Shown piece after piece: positions 1-5,569 of a stretch of DNA of 8,399 nucleotides. Made by a program: the position numbers and the translations under genes. This DNA is from Clostridiales bacterium UBA1779. GTDB taxonomy: Bacteria > Bacillota > Clostridia > Oscillospirales > CAG-272. Every line of letters begins with the position of its first letter. Within the stretch, counting starts at the first letter, position 1. The notes under the pieces were generated by a model. The model made no database searches, was not told the origin of the DNA, and saw only the letters and a program-made list of their open reading frames with translations. The stretch lies in NCBI GenBank assembly GCA_002314565.1, contig DCGL01000169.1, positions 5,183-13,581 of the forward strand, read 5' to 3'.

Positions 1-284
1 GGACAGATATGTATGAAGGCTTCGCAAAGACCGCCGAAAAAGAGGGCTTTATAGAACTTGCCGCAAAGTTCCGCGCCGTTGCCGCCATCGAGAAGCACCA
101 CGAGGAAAGATACCGTGCTCTGCTTCACAACGTCGAGGCTCAGGAAGTATTCAAGAAGAGTGAAGTAAAGGTCTGGGAGTGCCGCAACTGCGGTCACATT
201 ATGGTCGGGACAGCTGCCCCCGAGGTATGCCCTGTCTGCGCTCATCCTCAGGCATATTTCGAAGTCAACGCCGAAAATTATTGA
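1..284 (+). CDS. rbr: Rubrerythrin, C-terminal part (5' end outside window)
   Basis: Rubrerythrin reduces hydrogen peroxide in the cytoplasm of anaerobes, taking electrons from a rubredoxin-type iron centre to a diiron site. The reading frame is open to the left edge (codons begin at base 3, T-D-M-Y-E-G-F), so the ATG at base 9 is an internal Met and not the start. The visible part holds the last helices of the four-helix diiron domain, including the E-K-H-H-E-E-R-Y stretch expected to supply Glu and His ligands. After it comes the rubredoxin-like domain with C-R-N-C-G and C-P-V-C-A-H-P-Q-A-Y-F. The paired Cys-x-x-Cys knuckles and the H-P-Q-A-Y-F-E end are typical of the family. About 93 residues are visible, against roughly 180-195 for a whole protein. 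A strong terminator follows at 408-451, so this gene ends its own transcript. The peroxidase role is inferred from the family. Confidence 0.95.
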   Translation, partial: TDMYEGFAKTAEKEGFIELAAKFRAVAAIEKHHEERYRALLHNVEAQEVFKKSEVKVWECRNCGHIMVGTAAPEVCPVCAHPQAYFEVNAENY

Positions 285-394
285 TCTGATTTTGGCTGTC
301 AAATACAGCTACCACTCTCTCAGAATCATTATTGAATGATTCTGGCTGTCAAATACAGCTGCCGCTCTCTCTGAATCATTATTGAATGATTCTG
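277..394 (+). repeat. 50-bp tandem repeat made of alternating hairpins
   Basis: A 50-bp unit occurs about twice (287-336 and 337-386) with a partial third copy at 387-394. A more diverged copy of the unit's tail begins at 277, overlapping the rubrerythrin stop codon. Each unit holds two small inverted repeats. One is GCTGT / ACAGC around CAAAT (295-309 and 345-359). The other is a longer hairpin with an ATTG loop: arms CAGAATCATT 321-330 and AATGATTCTG 335-344 in the first unit, and an 8-bp version at 373-392 in the second. There is no T-tract after these hairpins, so they are not ordinary terminators. They lie between the stop codon and the real terminator and would be in the 3' untranslated RNA. 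The function is unknown; transcript stabilisation or a small repeat family are possible. Confidence 0.85.
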
Positions 395-407
395 AGACAA
401 CAAAAAT

Positions 408-451
408 ACAGGGTCTGCAAAAACTGAAGTTTTTTGCAGACCCTGTGTTTT
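408..451 (+). terminator. Strong Rho-independent terminator after the rubrerythrin gene
   Basis: A perfect 16-bp stem has arms at 408-423 (ACAGGGTCTGCAAAAA) and 431-446 (TTTTTGCAGACCCTGT). The loop is CTGAAGT and the stem is followed by GTGTTTTTC. The A-rich and T-rich ends of the arms also make it plausible on the reverse strand, but no minus-strand gene is present to use it. Confidence 0.93.
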
Positions 452-465
452 TCGGCCTCCGTTTG

Positions 466-474
466 TGCTATAAT
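466..474 (+). promoter_or_regulatory. Extended -10 promoter for the Crp/Fnr gene
   Basis: TGC followed by TATAAT (469-474) is a consensus extended -10. No good -35 hexamer lies 17 bp upstream, because that position falls in the tail of the preceding terminator; the TG extension may compensate. Transcription would begin near 481 and give a leader of about 115 nt before the ATG at 596. The leader contains a palindrome, TGTGCACA (505-512), and a GCACA / TGTGC inverted repeat (508-523) followed by TTTTT. Confidence 0.7.
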
Positions 475-555
475 TATACAGACGAACGGTATGCGGTACG
501 GATATGTGCACAAAAAACTGTGCTTTTTGCCGTTGATTTTTTGAAAGAAGCGTCG

Positions 556-576
556 CAATTACGGACGTCGTAATTG
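556..576 (+). promoter_or_regulatory. 8-bp palindrome just before the Crp/Fnr start codon
   Basis: CAATTACG (556-563) and CGTAATTG (569-576) form a perfect inverted repeat around GACGT, ending 19 bp before the ATG. In DNA it could be an operator for the dimeric regulator encoded next to it. In RNA it could form a hairpin near the start codon, which has no clear Shine-Dalgarno sequence. It does not match the classical FNR (TTGAT-N4-ATCAA) or CRP (TGTGA-N6-TCACA) sites. The regulatory role is inferred. Confidence 0.45.
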
Positions 577-595
577 ACTGACGGCGTACATTGTC

Positions 596-1255
596 ATGAA
601 CGAAACTCTGATAACGCTTCCTTTCCGGGACAGACTTACCGAACAGGAAAAAACGTTCTGCGAGCAGAACGCTTTTGTTCAGCATTATAAAGAAGGAGCC
701 TACATACTCGGCGAATGCGAAAGCGGCTGCCGAGGTATGCTTCACATTCTGTCGGGTGAAATCCGTGCTTTCATTATCTCAGAGGAGGGCAGGGAAATTA
801 CCCTTTTCAGACTCGGAGCAGGTGAAAACTGCGTCCTGTCGGCCTCCTGCGCCCTGGCGCAAATCACTTTTGAAACCCAGATAGAGGTTGTCGTTGATGC
901 GGAAATATTGATAATCCCCGCGTCGGCTTATGCAAAGCTGATGGAAAGCAACATCTACGTCAGATGCTTTACGTACGAACTGGCAGCCGAAAGATTTTCT
1001 GCCGTGATGTGGGTGATGCAGCAGATTATTTTCTACGGCTTCGACAAGCGGCTTGCCGATTTTTTGCTTGCCGAATACAGGCGTACCGGAAGTCCCGCAA
1101 TCCGTATGACTCAGGAAGCAATTGCTCAGTCCGTGAATTCTGCAAGAGAAGTGGTCGCAAGAATGCTCAGGCAGTTTGCGTCCGACGGCCTCATTGAGAG
1201 CCGTCGCGGCGAAATACTGCTCAGGGACATCGCCGGCCTTGAACGCATAAAGTAA
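596..1255 (+). CDS. Crp/Fnr-family transcriptional regulator
   Basis: This 219-residue protein has the length and layout of a Crp/Fnr regulator: a cyclic-nucleotide-like beta-roll (about 25-110, with L-S-G-E-I-R at 52-57), a long dimerisation helix (about 115-160) and a C-terminal winged helix-turn-helix (about 168-215). The recognition helix reads S-A-R-E-V-V-A-R-M-L (182-191). Its R-E-x-x-A-R pattern is closer to CRP (R-E-x-x-G-R) than to FNR (E-x-x-S-R). There are six cysteines (22, 41, 45, 79, 85, 124), and C-V-L-S-A-S-C at 79-85 stands out. The FNR N-terminal Cys cluster is absent, so a 4Fe-4S sensor of the FNR type is unlikely, though Cys-based redox or haem sensing is possible. The start is the first ATG; its ribosome binding site is weak. 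The position between rubrerythrin and thioredoxin/flavodiiron genes suggests control of oxidative or nitrosative defence. The effector is unknown. Confidence 0.9.
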   Translation: MNETLITLPFRDRLTEQEKTFCEQNAFVQHYKEGAYILGECESGCRGMLHILSGEIRAFIISEEGREITLFRLGAGENCVLSASCALAQITFETQIEVVVDAEILIIPASAYAKLMESNIYVRCFTYELAAERFSAVMWVMQQIIFYGFDKRLADFLLAEYRRTGSPAIRMTQEAIAQSVNSAREVVARMLRQFASDGLIESRRGEILLRDIAGLERIK

Positions 1256-1286
1256 TTTGGGCTGCGGATATCAGCCGGATTTCGAT

Positions 1287-1316
1287 AGCCGTCGTAAGAC
1301 GGTTCCGCTTTTCGTA
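1287..1316 (+). terminator. Possible weak terminator after the Crp/Fnr gene
   Basis: CCGTC (1289-1293), loop GTAA, then GACGG (1298-1302) makes a short GC-rich hairpin, extended by a G-T and an A-T pair. It is followed by TTCCGCTTTTCG, an interrupted T-tract. The GTAA tetraloop favours folding, but the stem is short and the T-run poor, so readthrough into the next genes is possible. Confidence 0.4.
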
Positions 1317-1375
1317 TAAAACATATTTAAATATTTGCCGAAAAATGAGACCCGGTTACATAAAAAACGCAAGTT

Positions 1376-1400
1376 TTGATGTATAATATATTGTAATCAA
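1376..1400 (+). promoter_or_regulatory. Candidate promoter and operator for the FTR-thioredoxin genes
   Basis: A consensus -10 TATAAT lies at 1382-1387, about 85 bp before the FTR start codon. No convincing -35 is visible at the right distance; GTTACA at 1355-1360 is 21 bp away, which is too far. The -10 sits inside an inverted repeat, TTGAT (1376-1380) and ATCAA (1396-1400). These are FNR-type half-sites, but the 15-bp gap is much wider than the 4 bp of a real FNR site. A 7-mer TATTGTA is also repeated at 1389-1395 and 1402-1408. Apart from this and the weak hairpin at 1287-1316, I see nothing else in the gene-free stretch 1256-1471. Confidence 0.5.
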
Positions 1401-1471
1401 GTATTGTATACGCAGCACGTACCCGAAGCAGTTAATCTTAGCAGCCGGCATACAGAGAAAGACAGGGTAAA

Positions 1472-1675
1472 ATGAAAATCAAGCTCAATGAAAATGAAGA
1501 AATCGTCAAGGTCATAAAAGAAGGCCTGAAGCAAAGCGGCGGTTATTGTCCCTGCAGACGCGAAAAGACGGAAGACAACAAATGTATGTGCCGCGAGTTC
1601 AGAGAGCAGATAAAGGACCCGAATTTTGAAGGGTACTGCCACTGCATGCTTTACTACAAATCACTAAAAGACTGA
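1472..1675 (+). CDS. Ferredoxin-thioredoxin reductase catalytic-subunit-like protein
   Basis: This 67-residue protein carries the three Cys-x-Cys motifs of the ferredoxin-thioredoxin reductase (FTR) catalytic subunit: C26-P-C28, C38-M-C40 and C56-H-C58. By analogy with the cyanobacterial/plant enzyme, C26, C38, C40 and C56 would hold a 4Fe-4S cluster, and C28 with C58 would be the redox-active disulfide. The spacing differs from the plant type (9 and 15 residues between motifs, against about 16 and 8), and the protein is much shorter than the roughly 115-residue plant subunit. No variable (FTRv) subunit is encoded nearby. The stop codon is 13 bp before the thioredoxin start, and the thioredoxin Shine-Dalgarno sequence lies in that gap, so the two are surely co-transcribed. 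The likely job is to reduce the adjacent thioredoxin with electrons from ferredoxin in the cytoplasm; this is inferred from family and context. Confidence 0.88.
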   Translation: MKIKLNENEEIVKVIKEGLKQSGGYCPCRREKTEDNKCMCREFREQIKDPNFEGYCHCMLYYKSLKD

Positions 1676-1688
1676 GAAGGAGTACAAA

Positions 1689-2009
1689 ATGTCCGAAATT
1701 GTAATTACCAAAGAAAATTTCAATAATGAAGTAATGAAATCCAAAAAGCCCGTGCTTATCGACTTCTGGGCGACCTGGTGCGGTCCCTGCAGAATGATTG
1801 CGCCGACAATTGATGAAATAGCAAACGAATATGATGGGAAAATAATTGTCGGCAAGTGCAACGTCGATGAGCAGCCCGAGCTTGCGAATTCCTTCAAAAT
1901 CGCCAGCATTCCGACGGTAATACTGATAAAAGACGGTAAAATCGCCGGTCAGCTTATCGGATACCGTCCGAAGAACGATTTTGTCAAGCTTTTGGACTCC
2001 TCAATCTGA
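1689..2009 (+). CDS. trxA: Thioredoxin
   Basis: This is a full-length, 106-residue classical thioredoxin, a small cytoplasmic dithiol carrier that reduces disulfides in other proteins. It has the active site W30-C31-G32-P33-C34, the buried Asp in I-D-F-W (D25), and the cis-proline in S-I-P-T (P75). An extra Cys is present at 57. A strong ribosome binding site, AGAAGGAG (1675-1682), overlaps the upstream stop codon and supports the ATG at 1689. The FTR-like gene directly before it is the likely reductant supplier; no NADPH-thioredoxin reductase gene is in the window. A 50-bp AT-rich gap separates it from the flavodiiron gene, with no terminator in between, so the operon probably continues. Confidence 0.96.
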   Translation: MSEIVITKENFNNEVMKSKKPVLIDFWATWCGPCRMIAPTIDEIANEYDGKIIVGKCNVDEQPELANSFKIASIPTVILIKDGKIAGQLIGYRPKNDFVKLLDSSI

Positions 2010-2059
2010 AAAATCGGCAGAACATATATTTCAAATTATTATAGAAAGAGAACGAATAA

Positions 2060-3850
2060 ATGACTATCACGAATGACATCCGCTACGTCGGTGTAAACGA
2101 CCATCAGATTGACCTGTTCGAGGGCCAGTACAAGGTTCCGAACGGAATGGCATACAACTCATATCTGATAATTGACGAAAAAATCGCCGTTATGGATACG
2201 GTTGACCGCAATTTCACTCACGAATGGCTTGACAATCTTGAAAAGGAGCTCTCCGGCCGCAAGCCCGATTACCTGGTCGTTCAGCATATGGAGCCCGATC
2301 ATTCGGCCAATATCGCAAACTTTATGAAGATCTATCCCGATGCAAGCGTCGTTTCCTCGGATAAGGCCTTTAAAATGATGAAGAATTTCTTCGGGACCGA
2401 ATTCGAAGACCGCAGAATCGTCGTTGGTGAAGGCGATACGCTCAGCCTCGGAAAGCACACGCTGGCATTCGTTGCCGCTCCTATGGTTCACTGGCCGGAG
2501 GTTATCGTAACGTATGATACAACGGATAAGGTGCTATTCTCAGCCGACGGCTTCGGAAAATTCGGAGCACTCGATGCAAACGAGGAGTGGGCTGCGGAGG
2601 CAAGAAGATATTATATCGGCATCGTCGGAAAGTACGGAGCACAGGTTCAGAAGCTGCTTGCAAAGGCGAAGACCCTGGACATCGAAACAATCTGCCCGCT
2701 TCACGGACCGGTGCTCAAGGAAAATCTCGGCTATTATCTCGGACTTTATGACCTCTGGTCATCCTATACCACCGAGAGCGACGGTATAATGATTGCATAT
2801 ACCTCGGTTTACGGAAACACGAAGAAGGCTGTTGAAGTGCTGGCGGACAAGCTAAAGGCCAAGGGCTGTCCGGACGTTGCCGTTTTCGACCTTGCCCGCT
2901 GCGATATGGCCGAAGCCGTTGCACGTGCCTTCAGCTACGGCAGAATCGTGCTTGCCACCACAACGTACAACTCGGATATTTTCCCGTTTATGCGTGAATT
3001 CATAGAGCATCTGACCGAGCGCGGATTCAGGAACAAGACCGTTGCCATGATTGAAAACGGTTCCTGGGCCCCGCAGGCAATCAAGGTTATGAAGGGACTG
3101 CTTCAGACGGCAAAGGATATTTCATATACTGAAAACAACGTAAAGATTATGTCCGCGCTAAATGAAGACAGCAAGAAGCAGATTGACGCCCTGTCAGACG
3201 AGCTCTGCCGCGATTATATCGCTCAGAGCGGAGAAACCGCAAACAAGAACGACCTGACCGCCCTCTTCAGAATCGGATACGGACTCTACGTCGTCACGTC
3301 GAACGACGGAACGAAGGACAACGGACTTATTGTAAACACGGTTTCTCAGGTTACGAGCAGTCCGAACCGCATTGCCGTCTGCATTAACAAGCAGAATTAT
3401 TCCCATCACGTAATCAAACAGACGGGAAAGATGAACGTCTGCTGCCTCTCTGTTGAAGCTCCTTTCAAGGTCTTCGAGGCCTTCGGCTTCAGAAGCGGCC
3501 GCAACGTCGACAAGTTTGAAAATTGTACTCCTCTGCGTTCGGACAACGGACTCGTGTTCCTGCCGAAATATATAAACTCCTTTATGTCACTCAAGGTTGA
3601 ACAGTACGTCGACCTAGACACTCACGGAATGTTCATCTGCTCTGTGACCGAGGCCCGCGTGCTTTCCGACAAGGAAACCATGACCTATACGTATTACCAG
3701 AACAATGTAAAGCCGAAGCCGGAAACGGAGGGCAAAAAGGGATACGTCTGCAAGGTTTGCGGCTACGTTTACGAAGGAGACGAGCTTCCCGACGATTTCG
3801 TCTGCCCGCTGTGCAAGCACGGGGCATCGGATTTCGAACCGATAGAATAA
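2060..3850 (+). CDS. fprA: Multidomain flavodiiron protein: diiron - flavodoxin - flavin reductase - rubredoxin
   Basis: This 596-residue cytoplasmic oxidoreductase is expected to reduce O2 to water and/or NO to N2O. Residues 1-235 are the beta-lactamase-like diiron domain with all six iron ligands in place: H76-x-E78-x-D80, H144, D163 and H215. Residues 242-390 are the flavodoxin domain; T-S-V-Y-G-N-T (248-254) is the FMN phosphate loop. Residues about 398-550 are a flavin-reductase-like FMN domain (R-I-G-Y-G-L-Y-V-V-T-S, then N-T-V-S-Q-V-T). Residues 560-596 are a short rubredoxin with C564, C567, C582 and C585. In Moorella thermoacetica the flavin reductase-rubredoxin pair is a separate protein (Hrb) that feeds electrons to FprA; here both are joined. 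This implies direct use of NAD(P)H, which is inferred. The ATG at 2060 follows an AG-rich but imperfect ribosome binding site. It is probably the last gene of the FTR-thioredoxin operon. Confidence 0.95.
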   Translation: MTITNDIRYVGVNDHQIDLFEGQYKVPNGMAYNSYLIIDEKIAVMDTVDRNFTHEWLDNLEKELSGRKPDYLVVQHMEPDHSANIANFMKIYPDASVVSSDKAFKMMKNFFGTEFEDRRIVVGEGDTLSLGKHTLAFVAAPMVHWPEVIVTYDTTDKVLFSADGFGKFGALDANEEWAAEARRYYIGIVGKYGAQVQKLLAKAKTLDIETICPLHGPVLKENLGYYLGLYDLWSSYTTESDGIMIAYTSVYGNTKKAVEVLADKLKAKGCPDVAVFDLARCDMAEAVARAFSYGRIVLATTTYNSDIFPFMREFIEHLTERGFRNKTVAMIENGSWAPQAIKVMKGLLQTAKDISYTENNVKIMSALNEDSKKQIDALSDELCRDYIAQSGETANKNDLTALFRIGYGLYVVTSNDGTKDNGLIVNTVSQVTSSPNRIAVCINKQNYSHHVIKQTGKMNVCCLSVEAPFKVFEAFGFRSGRNVDKFENCTPLRSDNGLVFLPKYINSFMSLKVEQYVDLDTHGMFICSVTEARVLSDKETMTYTYYQNNVKPKPETEGKKGYVCKVCGYVYEGDELPDDFVCPLCKHGASDFEPIE

Positions 3851-3866
3851 GCAACAAATAAGCAAC

Positions 3867-3895
3867 AAAAAAGCACTCTTCGGGGTGCTTTTTTT
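3867..3895 (+). terminator. Rho-independent terminator after the flavodiiron gene
   Basis: GCACTC (3873-3878), a TTCG tetraloop, then GGGTGC (3883-3888) form a stem with one G-T pair. It is preceded by six A and followed by seven T (3889-3895). Just before it, an 11-mer TAAGCAACAAA is repeated in tandem at 3848-3858 and 3859-3869, the first copy including the stop codon. Confidence 0.92.
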
Positions 3896-3907
3896 AATAT
3901 TACCCCG

Positions 3908-3948
3908 AAAAATGTATCTTGTGTATCAAAAAATGCATCTTGTGTACT
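3908..3948 (+). promoter_or_regulatory. Two 21-bp direct repeats upstream of the ABC/LytTR operon promoter
   Basis: AAAAATGTATCTTGTGTA (from 3908) is repeated as AAAAATGCATCTTGTGTA (from 3929), a period of exactly 21 bp with one mismatch across the 18-bp core. The second copy ends 7 bp before the -35 hexamer. Paired direct repeats one or two helical turns apart are the usual target of LytTR-domain regulators, and the operon downstream encodes one. The core does not match the published AgrA/LytTR-type consensus well, so a link to this particular regulator is inferred from layout only. Confidence 0.6.
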
Positions 3949-3954
3949 GTCTCG

Positions 3955-3983
3955 TTGAATGAAAAACGCTGCGGTGGTATGAT
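3955..3983 (+). promoter_or_regulatory. Extended -10 promoter for the ABC/LytTR/DUF3021 operon
   Basis: TTGAAT (3955-3960), a 17-bp spacer and TATGAT (3978-3983) give a near-consensus housekeeping promoter, with a TGG extension directly before the -10. TATACT at 3983-3988 is an alternative -10. The expected start, near 3990, gives a very short leader in which the Shine-Dalgarno AAAGGAG (3998-4004) precedes the ATG at 4012. Confidence 0.8.
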
Positions 3984-4011
3984 ATACTCATCAAATAAAA
4001 GGAGTTCAAAA

Positions 4012-4860
4012 ATGGGAATCATACAAGCGTCCGAAGTCTGTAAGAGCTTCGGTGAAAAGGAAGTGCTGAAGGGAGTCAGTTTCGATATTGCTCCCGGGGA
4101 AATCTACGGTCTGCTCGGACCTTCGGGCTCCGGCAAAACGACGCTGATAAAAATATTGACCGGACAGCTCAAAGCGGACGGCGGGAAGACGGAGCTGCTC
4201 GGCATTGAATCCGGCAGAATAGGGAATGAAAACCGCGCGAAAATCGGAATAATGATGGATGAATTCGGAATTTACGAAAGACTGTCCGTGTATAACAATC
4301 TCTGTGTTATGGCAGACCTGTTCGGGATAGATAAGTCGAAAATCGACGAAACTCTCAAAGAAGTCGGGCTTTACGAAGCACGCAAGACCCCGGCGGGAAA
4401 GCTTTCAAAGGGAATGAAAAGTCGTCTCAGACTGTCGCGTCCACTGCTTCAGAACCCGGAAATTATGTTTCTTGACGAGCCGACCTCCGGACTTGACCCG
4501 GCAACGGCAGATGAAATCCATGAAGTGCTGCTCAAAAAACGCAAAGCAGGCTGCACGATATTTCTCACGACCCACAATATGAACGAGGCAGAGAAGATGT
4601 GCGACCGCATCGCCCTCTTAAGTCACGGAAGAATAATCGAAGAGGGAATACCGGCCGAAATCTGCCGTAAGTACGATACTCTCAAAAAGCTCAATATTGT
4701 CCTCGCCGATGGAAGTGCAAAGTCACTGCCTGCAAATGCATCGTCTGCCGACGAGCTTGCGCGCTTGCTCAGAGAGGGGAAAATCTGTACCGTTCATTCA
4801 TCCGAACCCAATCTTGAAACCGTATTTACGGAACTCACCGGCAACAAGCTCGGTGTATGA
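4012..4860 (+). CDS. ABC transporter ATP-binding protein
   Basis: This 282-residue cytoplasmic ATPase powers the membrane protein encoded next. It shows Walker A G-P-S-G-S-G-K-T (36-43), signature L-S-K-G-M (131-135, in place of L-S-G-G-Q), Walker B I-M-F-L-D-E (151-156), D-loop S-G-L-D (159-162) and switch His 188 (T-T-H). The usual Q-loop Gln appears to be replaced: the region reads I-M-M-D-E-F-G-I-Y (80-88). After about residue 215 comes the C-terminal extension seen in ABC-2 exporters of drug, lantibiotic or antimicrobial-resistance type. The start at 4012 is chosen over an upstream in-frame TTG at 3919 because it has AAAGGAG seven bases before it, and because the upstream codons run through the promoter. 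The substrate cannot be told from sequence. Confidence 0.93.
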   Translation: MGIIQASEVCKSFGEKEVLKGVSFDIAPGEIYGLLGPSGSGKTTLIKILTGQLKADGGKTELLGIESGRIGNENRAKIGIMMDEFGIYERLSVYNNLCVMADLFGIDKSKIDETLKEVGLYEARKTPAGKLSKGMKSRLRLSRPLLQNPEIMFLDEPTSGLDPATADEIHEVLLKKRKAGCTIFLTTHNMNEAEKMCDRIALLSHGRIIEEGIPAEICRKYDTLKKLNIVLADGSAKSLPANASSADELARLLREGKICTVHSSEPNLETVFTELTGNKLGV

Positions 4861-4875
4861 GAAAGGAGTACAAAA

Positions 4876-5568
4876 ATGAGACACATAATGGCAATTTTCA
4901 AAAAGCAGTTCAAGGATACGCTGAAGAACCCGGTTCTGCTTATTCAGTTCGTACTCTATCCGATAATGATTATTGTTATGAATAACCTTGTGGATATTGA
5001 GGAAATGCCTGAAAACTATTTCACCGTAATGTTCACGGTGATGTATATCGGAATGTGCCCGCTGATCACAATGGCGAGCATAGTGTCCGAGGAAAAGGAA
5101 AAAGGAACCCTTCGTACACTTCTGATGAGCGGGGTAAATCCCTTTTCATATCTTGCGGGAATCGGCCTGTTCATTTTCGCCGTATGTGCCGCAGGACTTA
5201 CGATCATCGTCATACAGGGCGGATATTCTTTCGCGGATTCAGCGCTGTATCTTGCATTTACGCTCTCCGGCTGCATAGTATCCGAGATTTTAGGCGCGGC
5301 AATCGGTGTTTCGCGTCCGTCTCAGAGCAGTGCCATGGGCGTTGCCGTGCCGTTTATGGCGGTATTTTCCTTCCTTCCGATGCTTTCCGAGTTCAACGAA
5401 AACTTAGCGGATGTTGCCGGAATGGCATATACATACGGAATAAATAACTTGATTTCAGGTCTTTCTTATGATACAATTGAGTACGATAATTTTTATGTGG
5501 TAATTGCAAGCTTCTTCGCGGTAGTATTGCTGTTTGCGATTACTTACAGAAGAAACGGACTCGAATGA
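4876..5568 (+). CDS. ABC-2 type transporter permease
   Basis: This 230-residue integral membrane protein has about six hydrophobic segments (roughly 18-38, 50-68, 92-114, 122-145, 150-172, 205-224). The cytoplasmic motif S-E-E-K-E-K-G-T-L-R-T-L (71-82) after the second segment is typical of ABC-2 permeases and couples to the ATPase. It starts 15 bp after the ATPase gene with a strong site, GAAAGGAG (4861-4868). A single six-helix permease would form the exporter as a dimer with two ATPase copies. The acidic loop after segment one (D-I-E-E-M-P-E) faces outside in the usual topology. The cargo is unknown; antimicrobial peptide or lipid-type substrates are common for transporters coupled to LytTR genes, but nothing here decides this. 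Confidence 0.88.
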   Translation: MRHIMAIFKKQFKDTLKNPVLLIQFVLYPIMIIVMNNLVDIEEMPENYFTVMFTVMYIGMCPLITMASIVSEEKEKGTLRTLLMSGVNPFSYLAGIGLFIFAVCAAGLTIIVIQGGYSFADSALYLAFTLSGCIVSEILGAAIGVSRPSQSSAMGVAVPFMAVFSFLPMLSEFNENLADVAGMAYTYGINNLISGLSYDTIEYDNFYVVIASFFAVVLLFAITYRRNGLE

Positions 5569-5569
5569 A

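Noticed and set aside
277..394. CRISPR or riboswitch
   Set aside because: The 50-bp units are contiguous copies without spacers, and they lie downstream of a gene and before its terminator, not in a leader.
382..573. 63-codon open frame on the + strand in the rubrerythrin-Crp gap
   Set aside because: It starts inside the 50-bp repeat, runs through both arms of the terminator and the promoter of the next gene, and has no ribosome binding site.
1992..2059. Separate promoter for the flavodiiron gene
   Set aside because: TTGGAC at 1992-1997 has no -10 at a proper distance and lies in the thioredoxin coding end; cotranscription is the simpler reading.
3919..4011. 31-codon N-terminal extension of the ABC ATPase from a TTG
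   Set aside because: It lies over the 21-bp repeats and the promoter, and the ATG at 4012 has a well-placed AAAGGAG and begins the normal ABC domain.
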